From contig NZ_AP018291.1 of the NCBI RefSeq assembly GCF_002368415.1, positions 330,734 to 394,733 on the forward strand: a DNA stretch of 64,000 nt, given 5' to 3'. The translations under genes and the position numbers were made by a program. This document shows, one piece after another, positions 55,633 to 62,898 of the stretch. Numbering within the stretch: the stretch's first letter is position 1; the number at the start of each line of letters is the position of its first letter. The stretch comes from Calothrix sp. NIES-4105. Its GTDB lineage: Bacteria > Cyanobacteriota > Cyanobacteriia > Cyanobacteriales > Nostocaceae. The notes beneath the pieces were generated by a model. That model made no database searches. It saw nothing but the letters and a program-made list of their open reading frames with translations, and had not been told where the DNA came from.

Positions 55633-56542
55633 TTTAAGTCGTAGTCATAACGGTGATGATTGTGATGAAGCGGTTATTGATAATCAGTTAGTAGATACGG
55701 ATGATATTGATGTTGAGGATGCCGGTGGTAAATGGTTTTTACCACTTTTAACTTGCGGTTTAGCAATTGGGATAGTAGTTAGGCCAGTATCAGAGTTAGT
55801 AAAATCGGCACCACCTGTTGTTTGGTTGCAAAGCCAAGTTGGTACATTAACATCCGCGTCTAATCAGCAAACTTCAACAGTTGCTAATCGTTTATATGCG
55901 GCAATGCAACGTAAAGGTTATCCAATTTCAAAGGGTGAGGGCGAAACCAACATCATTTATTTGCGTGGTGGCGACATTAATGGACAACCAAGTGGTAATC
56001 GTATAAACGAGTGGTCAGACGCGCGCTTTGTGTTGATGTTCCGTGGTGGTGAGTCCAGCCGCGTGCGGGGGTTTCCCCCGTTGAGCGGACTGGCGAACCC
56101 GGAGGGGCAACCGTATATTGCTGGTGCATGGAAAGCGACTATTAAACCTGGGCTTCCTGCAATTAGGAATCCATTAGGTAGACGTGGTGCGGCGTTTATT
56201 GAGGATGGTTACTACGAAGCATGGCGCCTGGGTATTCATCAAGGAATATTTGGAAGAAGAGAACGTGGTTTGGTACAAGTGGCGCCAGTTAACTTTCGTC
56301 GTGATGTTAATCGCGATGGAAATGTTTCGGGTGAGCCAATACAGATAGGAATGATTGGGCTTAACCAGCATTCTGGCAGTGATAGTAAAGAGGTTGATAA
56401 AACTTCCTATGCCTGTCTGGTAGGACAATCAAGTGAAGGTCACTTAAATCAATTTGTACCTTTACTTGAAAATGACCCACGATATAAGAGGAATTCGCAG
56501 CATATGTTTGGGACTGCGATATTAAGTATTTCTGATTTGTGA
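55616..56542 (+). CDS. Membrane-anchored operon protein with an in-frame repeat insertion
   Basis: A 308-residue protein. An acidic N-terminus (DDCDEAVIDNQLVDTDDIDV) precedes a transmembrane helix at about 42-58 (FLPLLTCGLAIGIVV). The extracytoplasmic part has NIIYLRGGDINGQPSGN, then NEWSDARFVLMFRGG, an inserted GC-rich element (ESSRVRGFPPLSGLANPEG), and a folded stretch (QPYIAGAWKATIKPGLPAIR, then GRRGAAFIEDGYYEAW). The domain resembles uncharacterised proteins in cyanobacterial plasmid loci and may act on or bind peptidoglycan. Its stop overlaps the M23 start (ATGA). Confidence 0.65.
   Translation: MRLIIDLSRSHNGDDCDEAVIDNQLVDTDDIDVEDAGGKWFLPLLTCGLAIGIVVRPVSELVKSAPPVVWLQSQVGTLTSASNQQTSTVANRLYAAMQRKGYPISKGEGETNIIYLRGGDINGQPSGNRINEWSDARFVLMFRGGESSRVRGFPPLSGLANPEGQPYIAGAWKATIKPGLPAIRNPLGRRGAAFIEDGYYEAWRLGIHQGIFGRRERGLVQVAPVNFRRDVNRDGNVSGEPIQIGMIGLNQHSGSDSKEVDKTSYACLVGQSSEGHLNQFVPLLENDPRYKRNSQHMFGTAILSISDL
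56050..56106 (+). repeat. GC-rich repeat inserted in frame (copy A)
   Basis: A segment of about 57 bp, GGTGAGTCCAGCCGCGTGC with GTTTCCCCCGTTGAGCGGAC and GGCGAACCCGGAGGG, sits in frame in the coding sequence. Its length is a multiple of three. It is GC-rich and of the same family as the repeats at 43.3 and 57.98 kb. Removing it would restore FRGG-QPYIAGAW. Confidence 0.7.
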
Positions 56543-57180
56543 TGAAACTTGTTGTTGATTTTGAGGGTGATAGTAATTTACGTCCGAAACGTAGTAAGAA
56601 GCAATCGAGTGGATTTAAATTAGGTGATGCCAATTGGCAGACAGCAGTATTAACTGGGGTAATGGTTGCTGGGATAGTTGTGCCTCAATTTTCGGCAACA
56701 TTGAAAGGAATTTTTGCTTTACCTGATAGTGCGGTACAGACAACGGTAACAGATAGTGTTGCGGGAAATGTTGAGTTTCGATTACCTGTAGCGCATAGTG
56801 TACCTACAACATCCGAGTATGGGTGGCGAACTCATCCAATTACAGGACAACGTAAGTTTCATGGAGGACTTGATTTTGGTGCAGCATATGGGCAACCTAT
56901 TTATGCAGCGGCACCAGGAGTAGTAACCTTCGCTGGAGAAAAAGGTGGGTACGGCAATACTGTAGAGGTTAAGCACAATAACCGCGAATCAACATTATAC
57001 GGTCATGCAAGTAAATTGATGGTGAGTGTTGGGCAAAAAGTAACACAAGGGCAGGTAATCGCACTTGTTGGTAGCACAGGATTTTCAACAGGTCCACATT
57101 TACATTTTGAAGTGCATATCAACGGGCAACATACTAATCCCCGACCATTTTTAGGTAATCAAGTAGCGCGTGGTAGATAA
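56539..57180 (+). CDS. M23-family peptidoglycan endopeptidase
   Basis: A 213-residue protein. A membrane-anchor helix (about 35-52, TAVLTGVMVAGIVVPQF) is followed by a complete LytM/M23 domain: HPITGQRKFHGGLDFG (H107, D111 as zinc ligands), YAAAPGVVTFAGEKGGYGN, LYGHASKL and HLHFEVHING (H185, H187). All the catalytic and zinc-binding residues are present. In a trans-envelope machine such an enzyme would open the cell wall. Its start overlaps the previous stop. Confidence 0.9.
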   Translation: MMKLVVDFEGDSNLRPKRSKKQSSGFKLGDANWQTAVLTGVMVAGIVVPQFSATLKGIFALPDSAVQTTVTDSVAGNVEFRLPVAHSVPTTSEYGWRTHPITGQRKFHGGLDFGAAYGQPIYAAAPGVVTFAGEKGGYGNTVEVKHNNRESTLYGHASKLMVSVGQKVTQGQVIALVGSTGFSTGPHLHFEVHINGQHTNPRPFLGNQVARGR

Positions 57181-57181
57181 C

Positions 57182-58144
57182 ATGATTGAGAAATTGTTAT
57201 TAGGAGGAATAGCTGGAAGTGTAGTAGGTGTTGGTGTTGCGTATGGTATTGCGTCGTTGCCATGCCCACTAACATCGAAAGGAGCGGATAAAGTATGTTA
57301 CGTGCGCGCGTTTAATAAATCATTGGATGCGTGGAGGATTGGATGTTTGGGTAGTGTAATAATTGGGTTAACAGTTAGTAATAGGCGCCGTCGATTTAAG
57401 TTTCAGCCTATGCATTTATCTATGGTAGGTGTTTTAGTATTAGTAGGAGCTGTCGCTGTTAATAATAAATCGCTTGGATTTGGGATTAGTAATACACAAT
57501 CACGGTTTCAACTTAATAATACTAATAATTTATCTCCTAGAATGTCAGCATTTCTTGCTACGATAAGATGGGCGGAAACGGGTACTAGTGATAAGTCGAG
57601 TTATAATAAATTAGTGTTTAATAGCACTTTTAATGATTTTTCTACTCACCCTAAGATTAAACAATGCGCCCCGATAAATGGGAGACGTGTTTGTTCGACT
57701 GCTGCTGGTGCTTATCAAATGCTAGATATATCGTGGAATGATGTGGCGCCAAAATTAGGGTTGAAAGATTTTACTCCACCTTCGCAGGATAGAATGGCAA
57801 TTGAATATATTCGCCGTAATAAAGCTATAGATGATGTGGAGTCAGGAAATGTTGAAATGGCATTTTGTAAAGTAGGAAAGGTATGGGCTAGTTTGATTTG
57901 TAATAATTATAATCAAAATCCACGGACAACAGAGGAGTTAAAAAATTACTATAATAAACAATTAATTGCTGCGGGTGGTGAGCCAGTCAGCGGTGAGTCC
58001 AGTTGGCGGGAATGGTTTCCTTTCCGCCAAACTGGCGAACCCCAAAGGGGTATCGGTTTCCGGAGCCACCCCGTTGCGAGGGTTCCCCCCGTTGAAGGGA
58101 GTGGCGTTCCCGTTGGACTGGCGAACCCGAAGGAGGGTAATTAA
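57182..58144 (+). CDS. GH104-type lysozyme (transglycosylase), membrane-anchored
   Basis: A 320-residue protein. I take ATG 57182; GTG 57170 is an alternative. Two hydrophobic segments lie at about 6-25 and about 75-92. The lysozyme domain follows: MSAFLATIRWAETGTSDKSS with the catalytic Glu near residue 131, HPKIKQCAPINGRRVC, STAAGAYQMLDISW and MAIEYIRRNKAI. This matches the GH104 (phage lambda endolysin-like) family. The C-terminal 55 residues consist of the GC-rich repeat element read in frame (GGEPVSGESSWREW onward). It lies directly next to the M23 gene. Confidence 0.8.
   Translation: MIEKLLLGGIAGSVVGVGVAYGIASLPCPLTSKGADKVCYVRAFNKSLDAWRIGCLGSVIIGLTVSNRRRRFKFQPMHLSMVGVLVLVGAVAVNNKSLGFGISNTQSRFQLNNTNNLSPRMSAFLATIRWAETGTSDKSSYNKLVFNSTFNDFSTHPKIKQCAPINGRRVCSTAAGAYQMLDISWNDVAPKLGLKDFTPPSQDRMAIEYIRRNKAIDDVESGNVEMAFCKVGKVWASLICNNYNQNPRTTEELKNYYNKQLIAAGGEPVSGESSWREWFPFRQTGEPQRGIGFRSHPVARVPPVEGSGVPVGLANPKEGN
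57977..58137 (+). repeat. GC-rich repeat inserted in frame (copy B, composite)
   Basis: About 160 bp of GC-rich sequence at the end of the lysozyme gene, containing GGTGAGTCCAGTTGGCGGG, GACTGGCGAACCC in variants, GGTTTCCGGAGCCACC and GTTCCCCCCGTTGAAGG. It shows several adjacent copies of the unit present singly at 56.05 kb. It is translated to the very end of the gene and supplies its C-terminus. Confidence 0.7.
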
Positions 58145-58146
58145 TT

Positions 58147-60315
58147 ATGGATAGCAATTCATTAATACTTTATGTTAATAACGCGCGTGCTGCTGGATAT
58201 TCAAGTCAGCAAATAATTGAAACAGTTGAAGCAACTGGTAATATTGCCGCTACATCATATGTTAGTAGTTTAGTTCAGCAATTAGAGTTTCGTGATAAGC
58301 TTTGCCGAACTACGATTAAGTATGACCAGAACTTTTTATATGAAAGTGTATACATTGCAGTGCTTTCGGGCATGGCTAATGATGATATCATTCATACTTG
58401 TGGAGAATATTGTGATGTAGAAGATTATGCTTTTTGTAAGTTAGCTTTGCGCCATATTTTAGTCCATCGTGTGCCAAGCGAAGCGGAAATAGCAGCGTTT
58501 TTAATGGATTTAAAAAATAAATTTACTCAAATTGACAGCGTATTCAATTTAATTAAAGAAACAGTTAATGAACACTATTTATCATTAATACGTAAAGCAT
58601 TTTTAGAGTGGTATATATATCCAGCATTTGTACAAGGTAAAGATATTAATTTCTTTTTATCGCTTGCTGATAAATGTGGTGATATTAGAATTGCTGATTA
58701 TTGTCGGCGTACTGCTGACAAAATATCAATACAAAAGCATGGCATTCGGTTAGATTTAAATGTATCTGGAAGTTTGGCTTCATTAACTGTTGATGAAAAT
58801 ACGGTTCCTGTTGCCGAAATTCAGGCAAATCCAAATCAACCTTCAATTGACGAAGCAGGCAAGTTGCTAGTTGAGGTACTAAAAGATTTTAAAATTGAAG
58901 CCGAGTTGGTTGGCGCCGTTAGTGGTCCAACGTTTAATCGTATCGAAGTTAAGCTTGGTCGTGGAGTTAAATTCGGCAGCGTCGCGAATTTTAGTGACGA
59001 CTTGATGCAGCAACTCGGTGATGAGTTAGCTATTGACAAGGCGCCGATGATTAGCAGTATCAAAGGTCGGACAGCTTTTGATATACCCAAATTTGAACGC
59101 GAAACTGCTTACTTTAGGGATTATGCTGATTTTGATAGCCAAATTGATATTCAAAAGATATTGATACCTGGCGGTATTGATGTAAATGGTCAATACTACA
59201 AAATCAATTTTTGTGATGACAATTCACCGCATGTAATGGGTGGTGGTCGTACTCGTAGTGGCAAGTCCCAGTTTTTAAAAAGTGGGATTATGTACTTGGC
59301 TCGACGTTATCCTCCGTCTGTAGTACGTATGGTGCTATCTGATGTAAAGCGTGTTACGTTTGGTAAATTTAAGAATTTACCGCACTTAATAGGAGACGTT
59401 TGTAAAGATGCCCAATCTACGGCTGATATGCTGGACTTTTTAGTAGCAGAAATGGAATTACGTTACAAAGAATTTGAGCAATGGGAGGATAGCGGCATTG
59501 AAAACATAAACCAATATAATAAATTGCATTTTGATAATCATGTAATGCCTCGTATTATTTGTTGGATAGATGAAATATCTGAGTTATTGAGCGATGAAGC
59601 TTATTGTGGGCGGATAGAAAAGTCACTCGCATCGTTGTTACGTAAAGCGGGAGCTGCGGGTATACATGTTGGCGCCTATACTCAAAGACCTGATGCTGGT
59701 GCATTAAAACCACAGATTCGGTCAAATTTTCCTGCAAAAACAGCGTTTGCAGTTGCGCGTCCTGAAGACAGTAAAATAATTTTGGGCGACCCAAATGATG
59801 AGCGTGCCAAAGATTTGTTAGGTAGAGGTGATTTTATATTGCGTACTCCCGAAGTTGATGTGCGCTTGCAGGCTTTATACCTCGACGATGCGGATGATAT
59901 TGAGTATTTTAATCAAATAACGGAGGAAATAATAAATGCTACTGACCCATATACAGCATGGGATTCAGGGTTAAATTTTGATGAATTTATTAAACAACTG
60001 TATTTGAATCAGGATACCACTGACCCTAATACTGTTGATAGGATTGTTACTAATAATCAAATTAAAAATGGGAAAAATAAAACTAACTTTGATTCATCAT
60101 TTCAATTTAGTGTGGAATTAGATGCTCGTGCCAAGGATACAATACAGACGCTATGGCGCCGGGGGTATGATTCAGTTCAAATAACGAATGAGGTGTTTGG
60201 TAAATCTAAGGGAGGACGTGACGGTGATAGGAAATTTGACAAAAATAAGAAGGTGGTAGAAAAATATATTACCGAATTTGAATTGAGTGAGGAGGGGAAA
60301 GACGATGATATATAA
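58147..60315 (+). CDS. FtsK/SpoIIIE-like DNA translocase
   Basis: A 722-residue protein. Residues about 1-330 form a helical N-terminal domain with no membrane segment. The motor domain follows with Walker A GGGRTRSGKSQ near 364, the FtsK-type RMVLSDVKRVTFGKFKNLPH, Walker B IICWIDEISELLS near 471, and GIHVGAYTQRPDAGALKPQI. The C-terminal 100 residues hold a winged-helix-like part (DTIQTLWRRGYDSVQITNEV). FtsK/TraB-like ATPases move double-stranded DNA; in plasmids they can drive conjugative transfer. Its start is two bases after the lysozyme stop and its end overlaps the RusA gene. Confidence 0.85.
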   Translation: MDSNSLILYVNNARAAGYSSQQIIETVEATGNIAATSYVSSLVQQLEFRDKLCRTTIKYDQNFLYESVYIAVLSGMANDDIIHTCGEYCDVEDYAFCKLALRHILVHRVPSEAEIAAFLMDLKNKFTQIDSVFNLIKETVNEHYLSLIRKAFLEWYIYPAFVQGKDINFFLSLADKCGDIRIADYCRRTADKISIQKHGIRLDLNVSGSLASLTVDENTVPVAEIQANPNQPSIDEAGKLLVEVLKDFKIEAELVGAVSGPTFNRIEVKLGRGVKFGSVANFSDDLMQQLGDELAIDKAPMISSIKGRTAFDIPKFERETAYFRDYADFDSQIDIQKILIPGGIDVNGQYYKINFCDDNSPHVMGGGRTRSGKSQFLKSGIMYLARRYPPSVVRMVLSDVKRVTFGKFKNLPHLIGDVCKDAQSTADMLDFLVAEMELRYKEFEQWEDSGIENINQYNKLHFDNHVMPRIICWIDEISELLSDEAYCGRIEKSLASLLRKAGAAGIHVGAYTQRPDAGALKPQIRSNFPAKTAFAVARPEDSKIILGDPNDERAKDLLGRGDFILRTPEVDVRLQALYLDDADDIEYFNQITEEIINATDPYTAWDSGLNFDEFIKQLYLNQDTTDPNTVDRIVTNNQIKNGKNKTNFDSSFQFSVELDARAKDTIQTLWRRGYDSVQITNEVFGKSKGGRDGDRKFDKNKKVVEKYITEFELSEEGKDDDI

Positions 60316-60781
60316 ATTATTAATGCCTCTGCCTCCAACAATGAACGAAATTATCGAGAGCGCGCGTTCGGGATGGAAAATGAATGCTGCACTAAAAAAA
60401 AAATGGACTAATTTGATTGGCGCCTTTGTAACCGAATGTGATTTTGAATTATTGGGTGTGGTGTGGATTGAATTTCATTGGTATTTAAAGAATTATGCAC
60501 GTGATGCAGATAATGTGGCTGCTGCTGCTAAGTTTATTATGGATGGACTACAACAAGGTAGAGCAATAAGAAACGATAACTTGACTATTATTCAATCTCC
60601 TGTACCTCATTATTATCATCGTAGTGATGGTGATGATGGGGTGAAGGTGAGATTGTCCGATACACCAGATTTTTTACTAGAAAATTTTGTTGATGCGAAT
60701 CAATACTCAAACATTGCTTTAAGTCAACTAAATAAAAAAATAAATAAAATATTGGGAATAGATTCACTAAATGGAGTTTGA
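60305..60781 (+). CDS. rusA: RusA-family Holliday junction resolvase
   Basis: A 158-residue protein. I start at ATG 60305 (MIYKLLMPLPPTMNEIIESA), inside the end of the FtsK gene. RusA signatures are PPTMN, a GVVWIEFHWYLKNYA strand and DADNVAAAAKFIMDGLQQGR, in which the Asp residues bind metal, followed by AIRNDNLTIIQSPVPH. RusA cleaves four-way DNA junctions. In this operon it may process concatemers or recombination intermediates for the translocase (inference). Confidence 0.85.
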   Translation: MIYKLLMPLPPTMNEIIESARSGWKMNAALKKKWTNLIGAFVTECDFELLGVVWIEFHWYLKNYARDADNVAAAAKFIMDGLQQGRAIRNDNLTIIQSPVPHYYHRSDGDDGVKVRLSDTPDFLLENFVDANQYSNIALSQLNKKINKILGIDSLNGV

Positions 60782-60808
60782 GATATGATTAAATTAAGCG
60801 AGTAAGTC

Positions 60809-61015
60809 ATGGCTATAGCAACACTAGTAGTAATGTGTTTACTATATATCTCTCAAGCATGGGGCAGGCGTAATATATTAGATATAGCGAATGCAATTAT
60901 TGCGGCTGTACTTGCAGGATATTACTTTAAAATGGCAGAATTTGTAATTTATTTATGTATCAATCTTCTGTTATTCAAGTTTGAGGATTTACGAAACAGA
61001 AATAGATTTAGATAA
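60809..61015 (+). CDS. Small two-span membrane protein
   Basis: A 68-residue hydrophobic protein: helix one MAIATLVVMCLLYISQAW, helix two IIAAVLAGYYFKMAEFVIYL, then a short charged end. It has the GAGTAAGTC region upstream and continues the operon. Function unknown. Confidence 0.55.
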   Translation: MAIATLVVMCLLYISQAWGRRNILDIANAIIAAVLAGYYFKMAEFVIYLCINLLLFKFEDLRNRNRFR

Positions 61016-61028
61016 TTTAAGGAGTAAT

Positions 61029-61247
61029 ATGGCACCGTTTATATTGGGCAATCACGTTCACGTAGTGTCTCCGTAGGAGAAAATAAAGAATGGAGCGGTT
61101 ACTGCTACCTATGTTGATAAGGAAGGAGAACCAACTCAAAAATTGGGCGAAGCAAAGGTATTTGATGCTCGCGGTGATACAGAGCGCTTTTGCTGTTCAA
61201 AAGATATTGAAGTGAATGTAATTATAGTGAAAGGGGAAAGACCATGA
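61029..61247 (+). pseudogene. Small operon gene with an in-frame UAG
   Basis: A 73-codon frame with AAGGAG directly upstream of ATG 61029. It reads MAPFILGNHVHVVSP, a TAG at 61074-61076, then EKIKNGAVTATYVDKEGEPT, QKLGEAKVFDARGDTERF and VNVIIVKGERP, and its stop overlaps the next ATG (ATGA). The frame on both sides of the TAG looks coding and beta-rich. The simplest view is a CAG to TAG nonsense mutation; readthrough cannot be excluded. Confidence 0.6.
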
Positions 61248-61978
61248 CAGTATGTAATGTTGTTAACGAAGTTTGCCCGAAGGGCGAATTTAAGAGAACT
61301 CCCAGATACGAAGAAATTCTGGATAAGTTGAAGGATGGGTGGTCTAATGTATATTTACAAGGCGCCACTCGTACAGGTAAAAGTACGCTTGTTAGAGAGT
61401 TACAGTATGACTTGGGCATGAAATATGTTTATGTAAATGTTCCAAGGAATGCGAATTGTCCTGTTTTGTATAAAGTATGTGAGAGTATAGCCGCACAATT
61501 GAGTATTCAAGTGGAAACTAAATGTGTAGGTGGGGTTTCACCTCAAGACACCTTAAGAGCAATTAAACAGCTTGAAGAAAGGGTGCTGTTTGTATTTGAT
61601 GAAGGTAGTAATATTCCACATAATCACCCAGATGCGGTAAAAGAAATAAATGAGTGGTTGTATGATTTGTCTACGATAAATGGTTGTCAAGTTGTGGTGG
61701 CATCTCAAACTGGACTGGATAAGACTTTACCTCATTTCTTTGCGAATAAAAGTTGGCGAGACGTATTTAACATAATTAGCCTAGATAATGTGAGTGCGGA
61801 TGGCGAAAGTGTTGATATAAAATTAGCAATGCAGCAATGGATGGAACGGGAGTTATCAAAGGGTAAATACACCGAATCATTCTTAAAATTAATATCGATG
61901 GGTATTAATGGTGAGTTAGAATTACTCGATGCTATTCGTGCTGCAAGTTCTGTTAGACATGTAAATAAAAATATGTAG
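61244..61978 (+). CDS. AAA-type ATPase of the operon (TniB/TnsC-like size)
   Basis: A 244-residue P-loop ATPase: Walker A GATRTGKST near 40-48, Walker B RVLFVFDEGS near 120-129, and a sensor-like VVVASQTGLD. Such short AAA+ proteins occur in transposition (TniB/TnsC), plasmid and DNA-transfer systems. No DDE transposase is nearby, so a role in DNA transfer or targeting within this operon is more likely (inference). It overlaps the broken gene upstream by four bases and precedes the next gene by eight. Confidence 0.8.
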   Translation: MTVCNVVNEVCPKGEFKRTPRYEEILDKLKDGWSNVYLQGATRTGKSTLVRELQYDLGMKYVYVNVPRNANCPVLYKVCESIAAQLSIQVETKCVGGVSPQDTLRAIKQLEERVLFVFDEGSNIPHNHPDAVKEINEWLYDLSTINGCQVVVASQTGLDKTLPHFFANKSWRDVFNIISLDNVSADGESVDIKLAMQQWMERELSKGKYTESFLKLISMGINGELELLDAIRAASSVRHVNKNM

Positions 61979-61986
61979 GTAATAAA

Positions 61987-62460
61987 ATGAATACTCAAAT
62001 ATTGAATATCAGTGGAGCAATTGAGGATGTGGTAAATGGTGGTTTATTATCACCCGATGAAATAACATCGTTATCTACAAGTTTGAAGAGTTTATCAGTA
62101 AACTTGAAGAATTGCTGTGAATCGCGAGAAGCCGCATCGTTCATGACTGATAATTATAAATTATATAGTATATCGATTGTGGTAGCTGAATTAGTGGGTG
62201 GTAGCAATCAGAATGATTTGGTTGATACAGTGTGGAGTATACTTTGCTGGTTACGTCAAAGTATGGATGCTATGGTATATCTAAAATTTCAATTGAAGGA
62301 GGTGGTTAGACATGATTTGAATGAGTTCCCGATTAGTAAAATTATGCCTCTTATTGAATTAAAAGTAAATGATTTATTCGATGAGGACAGGCATTATAAA
62401 CAAGCGGTGGGCTATTTGCGTGTACTGAATGAAATTTTGATTGAAAAAGGAGCATTATAA
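61987..62460 (+). CDS. Helical operon protein
   Basis: A 157-residue helical protein (MNTQILNISGAIEDVVNGGL, then SLSTSLKSLSVNLKNCCESR, then SQNDLVDTVWSILCWLRQSM). It has no membrane segments or known motif. It starts eight bases after the ATPase and overlaps the next gene by one base (TAATG). Function unknown; it may bind the ATPase. Confidence 0.6.
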   Translation: MNTQILNISGAIEDVVNGGLLSPDEITSLSTSLKSLSVNLKNCCESREAASFMTDNYKLYSISIVVAELVGGSNQNDLVDTVWSILCWLRQSMDAMVYLKFQLKEVVRHDLNEFPISKIMPLIELKVNDLFDEDRHYKQAVGYLRVLNEILIEKGAL

Positions 62461-62666
62461 TGGAAAAAGTTATATTGATGGATGGTAGAGAGCAGTATTT
62501 GGGTAATTATGAAGGGTTTCCAATTGCAGTAACTCAAACAAACAATGGTGAAGGCTATTCTGCTTGGAAATATGGTGATAACGAAGCGACAACAGGACAT
62601 GAAAACGCTGAAGTAGCATTGAAGAGTGTAAAAACAGAAATTGACGAATTATTAGTTAACCAATAG
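62460..62666 (+). CDS. Small operon protein
   Basis: A 68-residue protein (MEKVILMDGREQYLGNYEGF, then AVTQTNNGEGYSAWKYGDNE) with GGAG upstream of its ATG. It is beta/alpha in pattern, similar in size to plasmid anti-restriction or accessory proteins, but I recognise no family. Its stop codon lies within the 5' strand of a tRNA-like sequence. Confidence 0.55.
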   Translation: MEKVILMDGREQYLGNYEGFPIAVTQTNNGEGYSAWKYGDNEATTGHENAEVALKSVKTEIDELLVNQ

Positions 62667-62717
62667 TGGTAATCCAATTGGTGGACGTAGTAGCAAGTTC
62701 GATTCTTGCTACCACTC
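62665..62717 (+). ncRNA. tRNA-like sequence without an anticodon arm
   Basis: AGTGGTA (62665-62671) pairs perfectly with TACCACT (62710-62716) as an acceptor stem. TCC-AATTGGT-GGA (62673-62685) forms a D-arm-like hairpin with the GG of a D-loop. GCAAG-TTCGATT-CTTGC (62693-62709) forms a T-arm with a canonical TTCGATT loop that stacks onto the acceptor stem. Only seven bases lie where the anticodon arm should be. It may be a decayed tRNA or an attachment-site remnant. Confidence 0.5.
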
Positions 62718-62898
62718 TTGGAAATTGTGCGACTTGGATTCACTGAAAATTAATAGCACTTTACCAATTAGTTATGAGTAAAAGTCAATTTAACAGAGTA
62801 TGTGATGGATGGTCGCCGTTTCCATTTCCCTTCTAAATGCTGAGGCGTGAGTAATTGAATTAATTATTTATTTTGCAATCACATTTGGAGGAATGATT

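Larger units (their letters stand above)
65..61366. repeat. Dispersed GGCGCC palindrome (about 90 copies)
   Basis: The 6-bp palindrome GGCGCC recurs through genes and gaps alike; I counted about 93 copies by eye, roughly one per 690 bp. With base composition near 36% GC only two or three would be expected by chance. Many copies extend to AGGCGCCT, TGGCGCCA or GGCGCCTGTAAT, and one-mismatch forms (GGTGCC, GGCACC) are also common. GCGCGC is frequent too. I saw no GCGATCGC (HIP1). The pattern resembles HIP1-type palindrome enrichment known in cyanobacteria, but with a different word. Confidence 0.9.

Noticed and set aside
61244..61978. TnsC/TniB of a CRISPR-associated transposon
   Set aside because: The ATPase has suitable size, but no tnsB, tniQ or cas12k gene and no CRISPR repeat is present.
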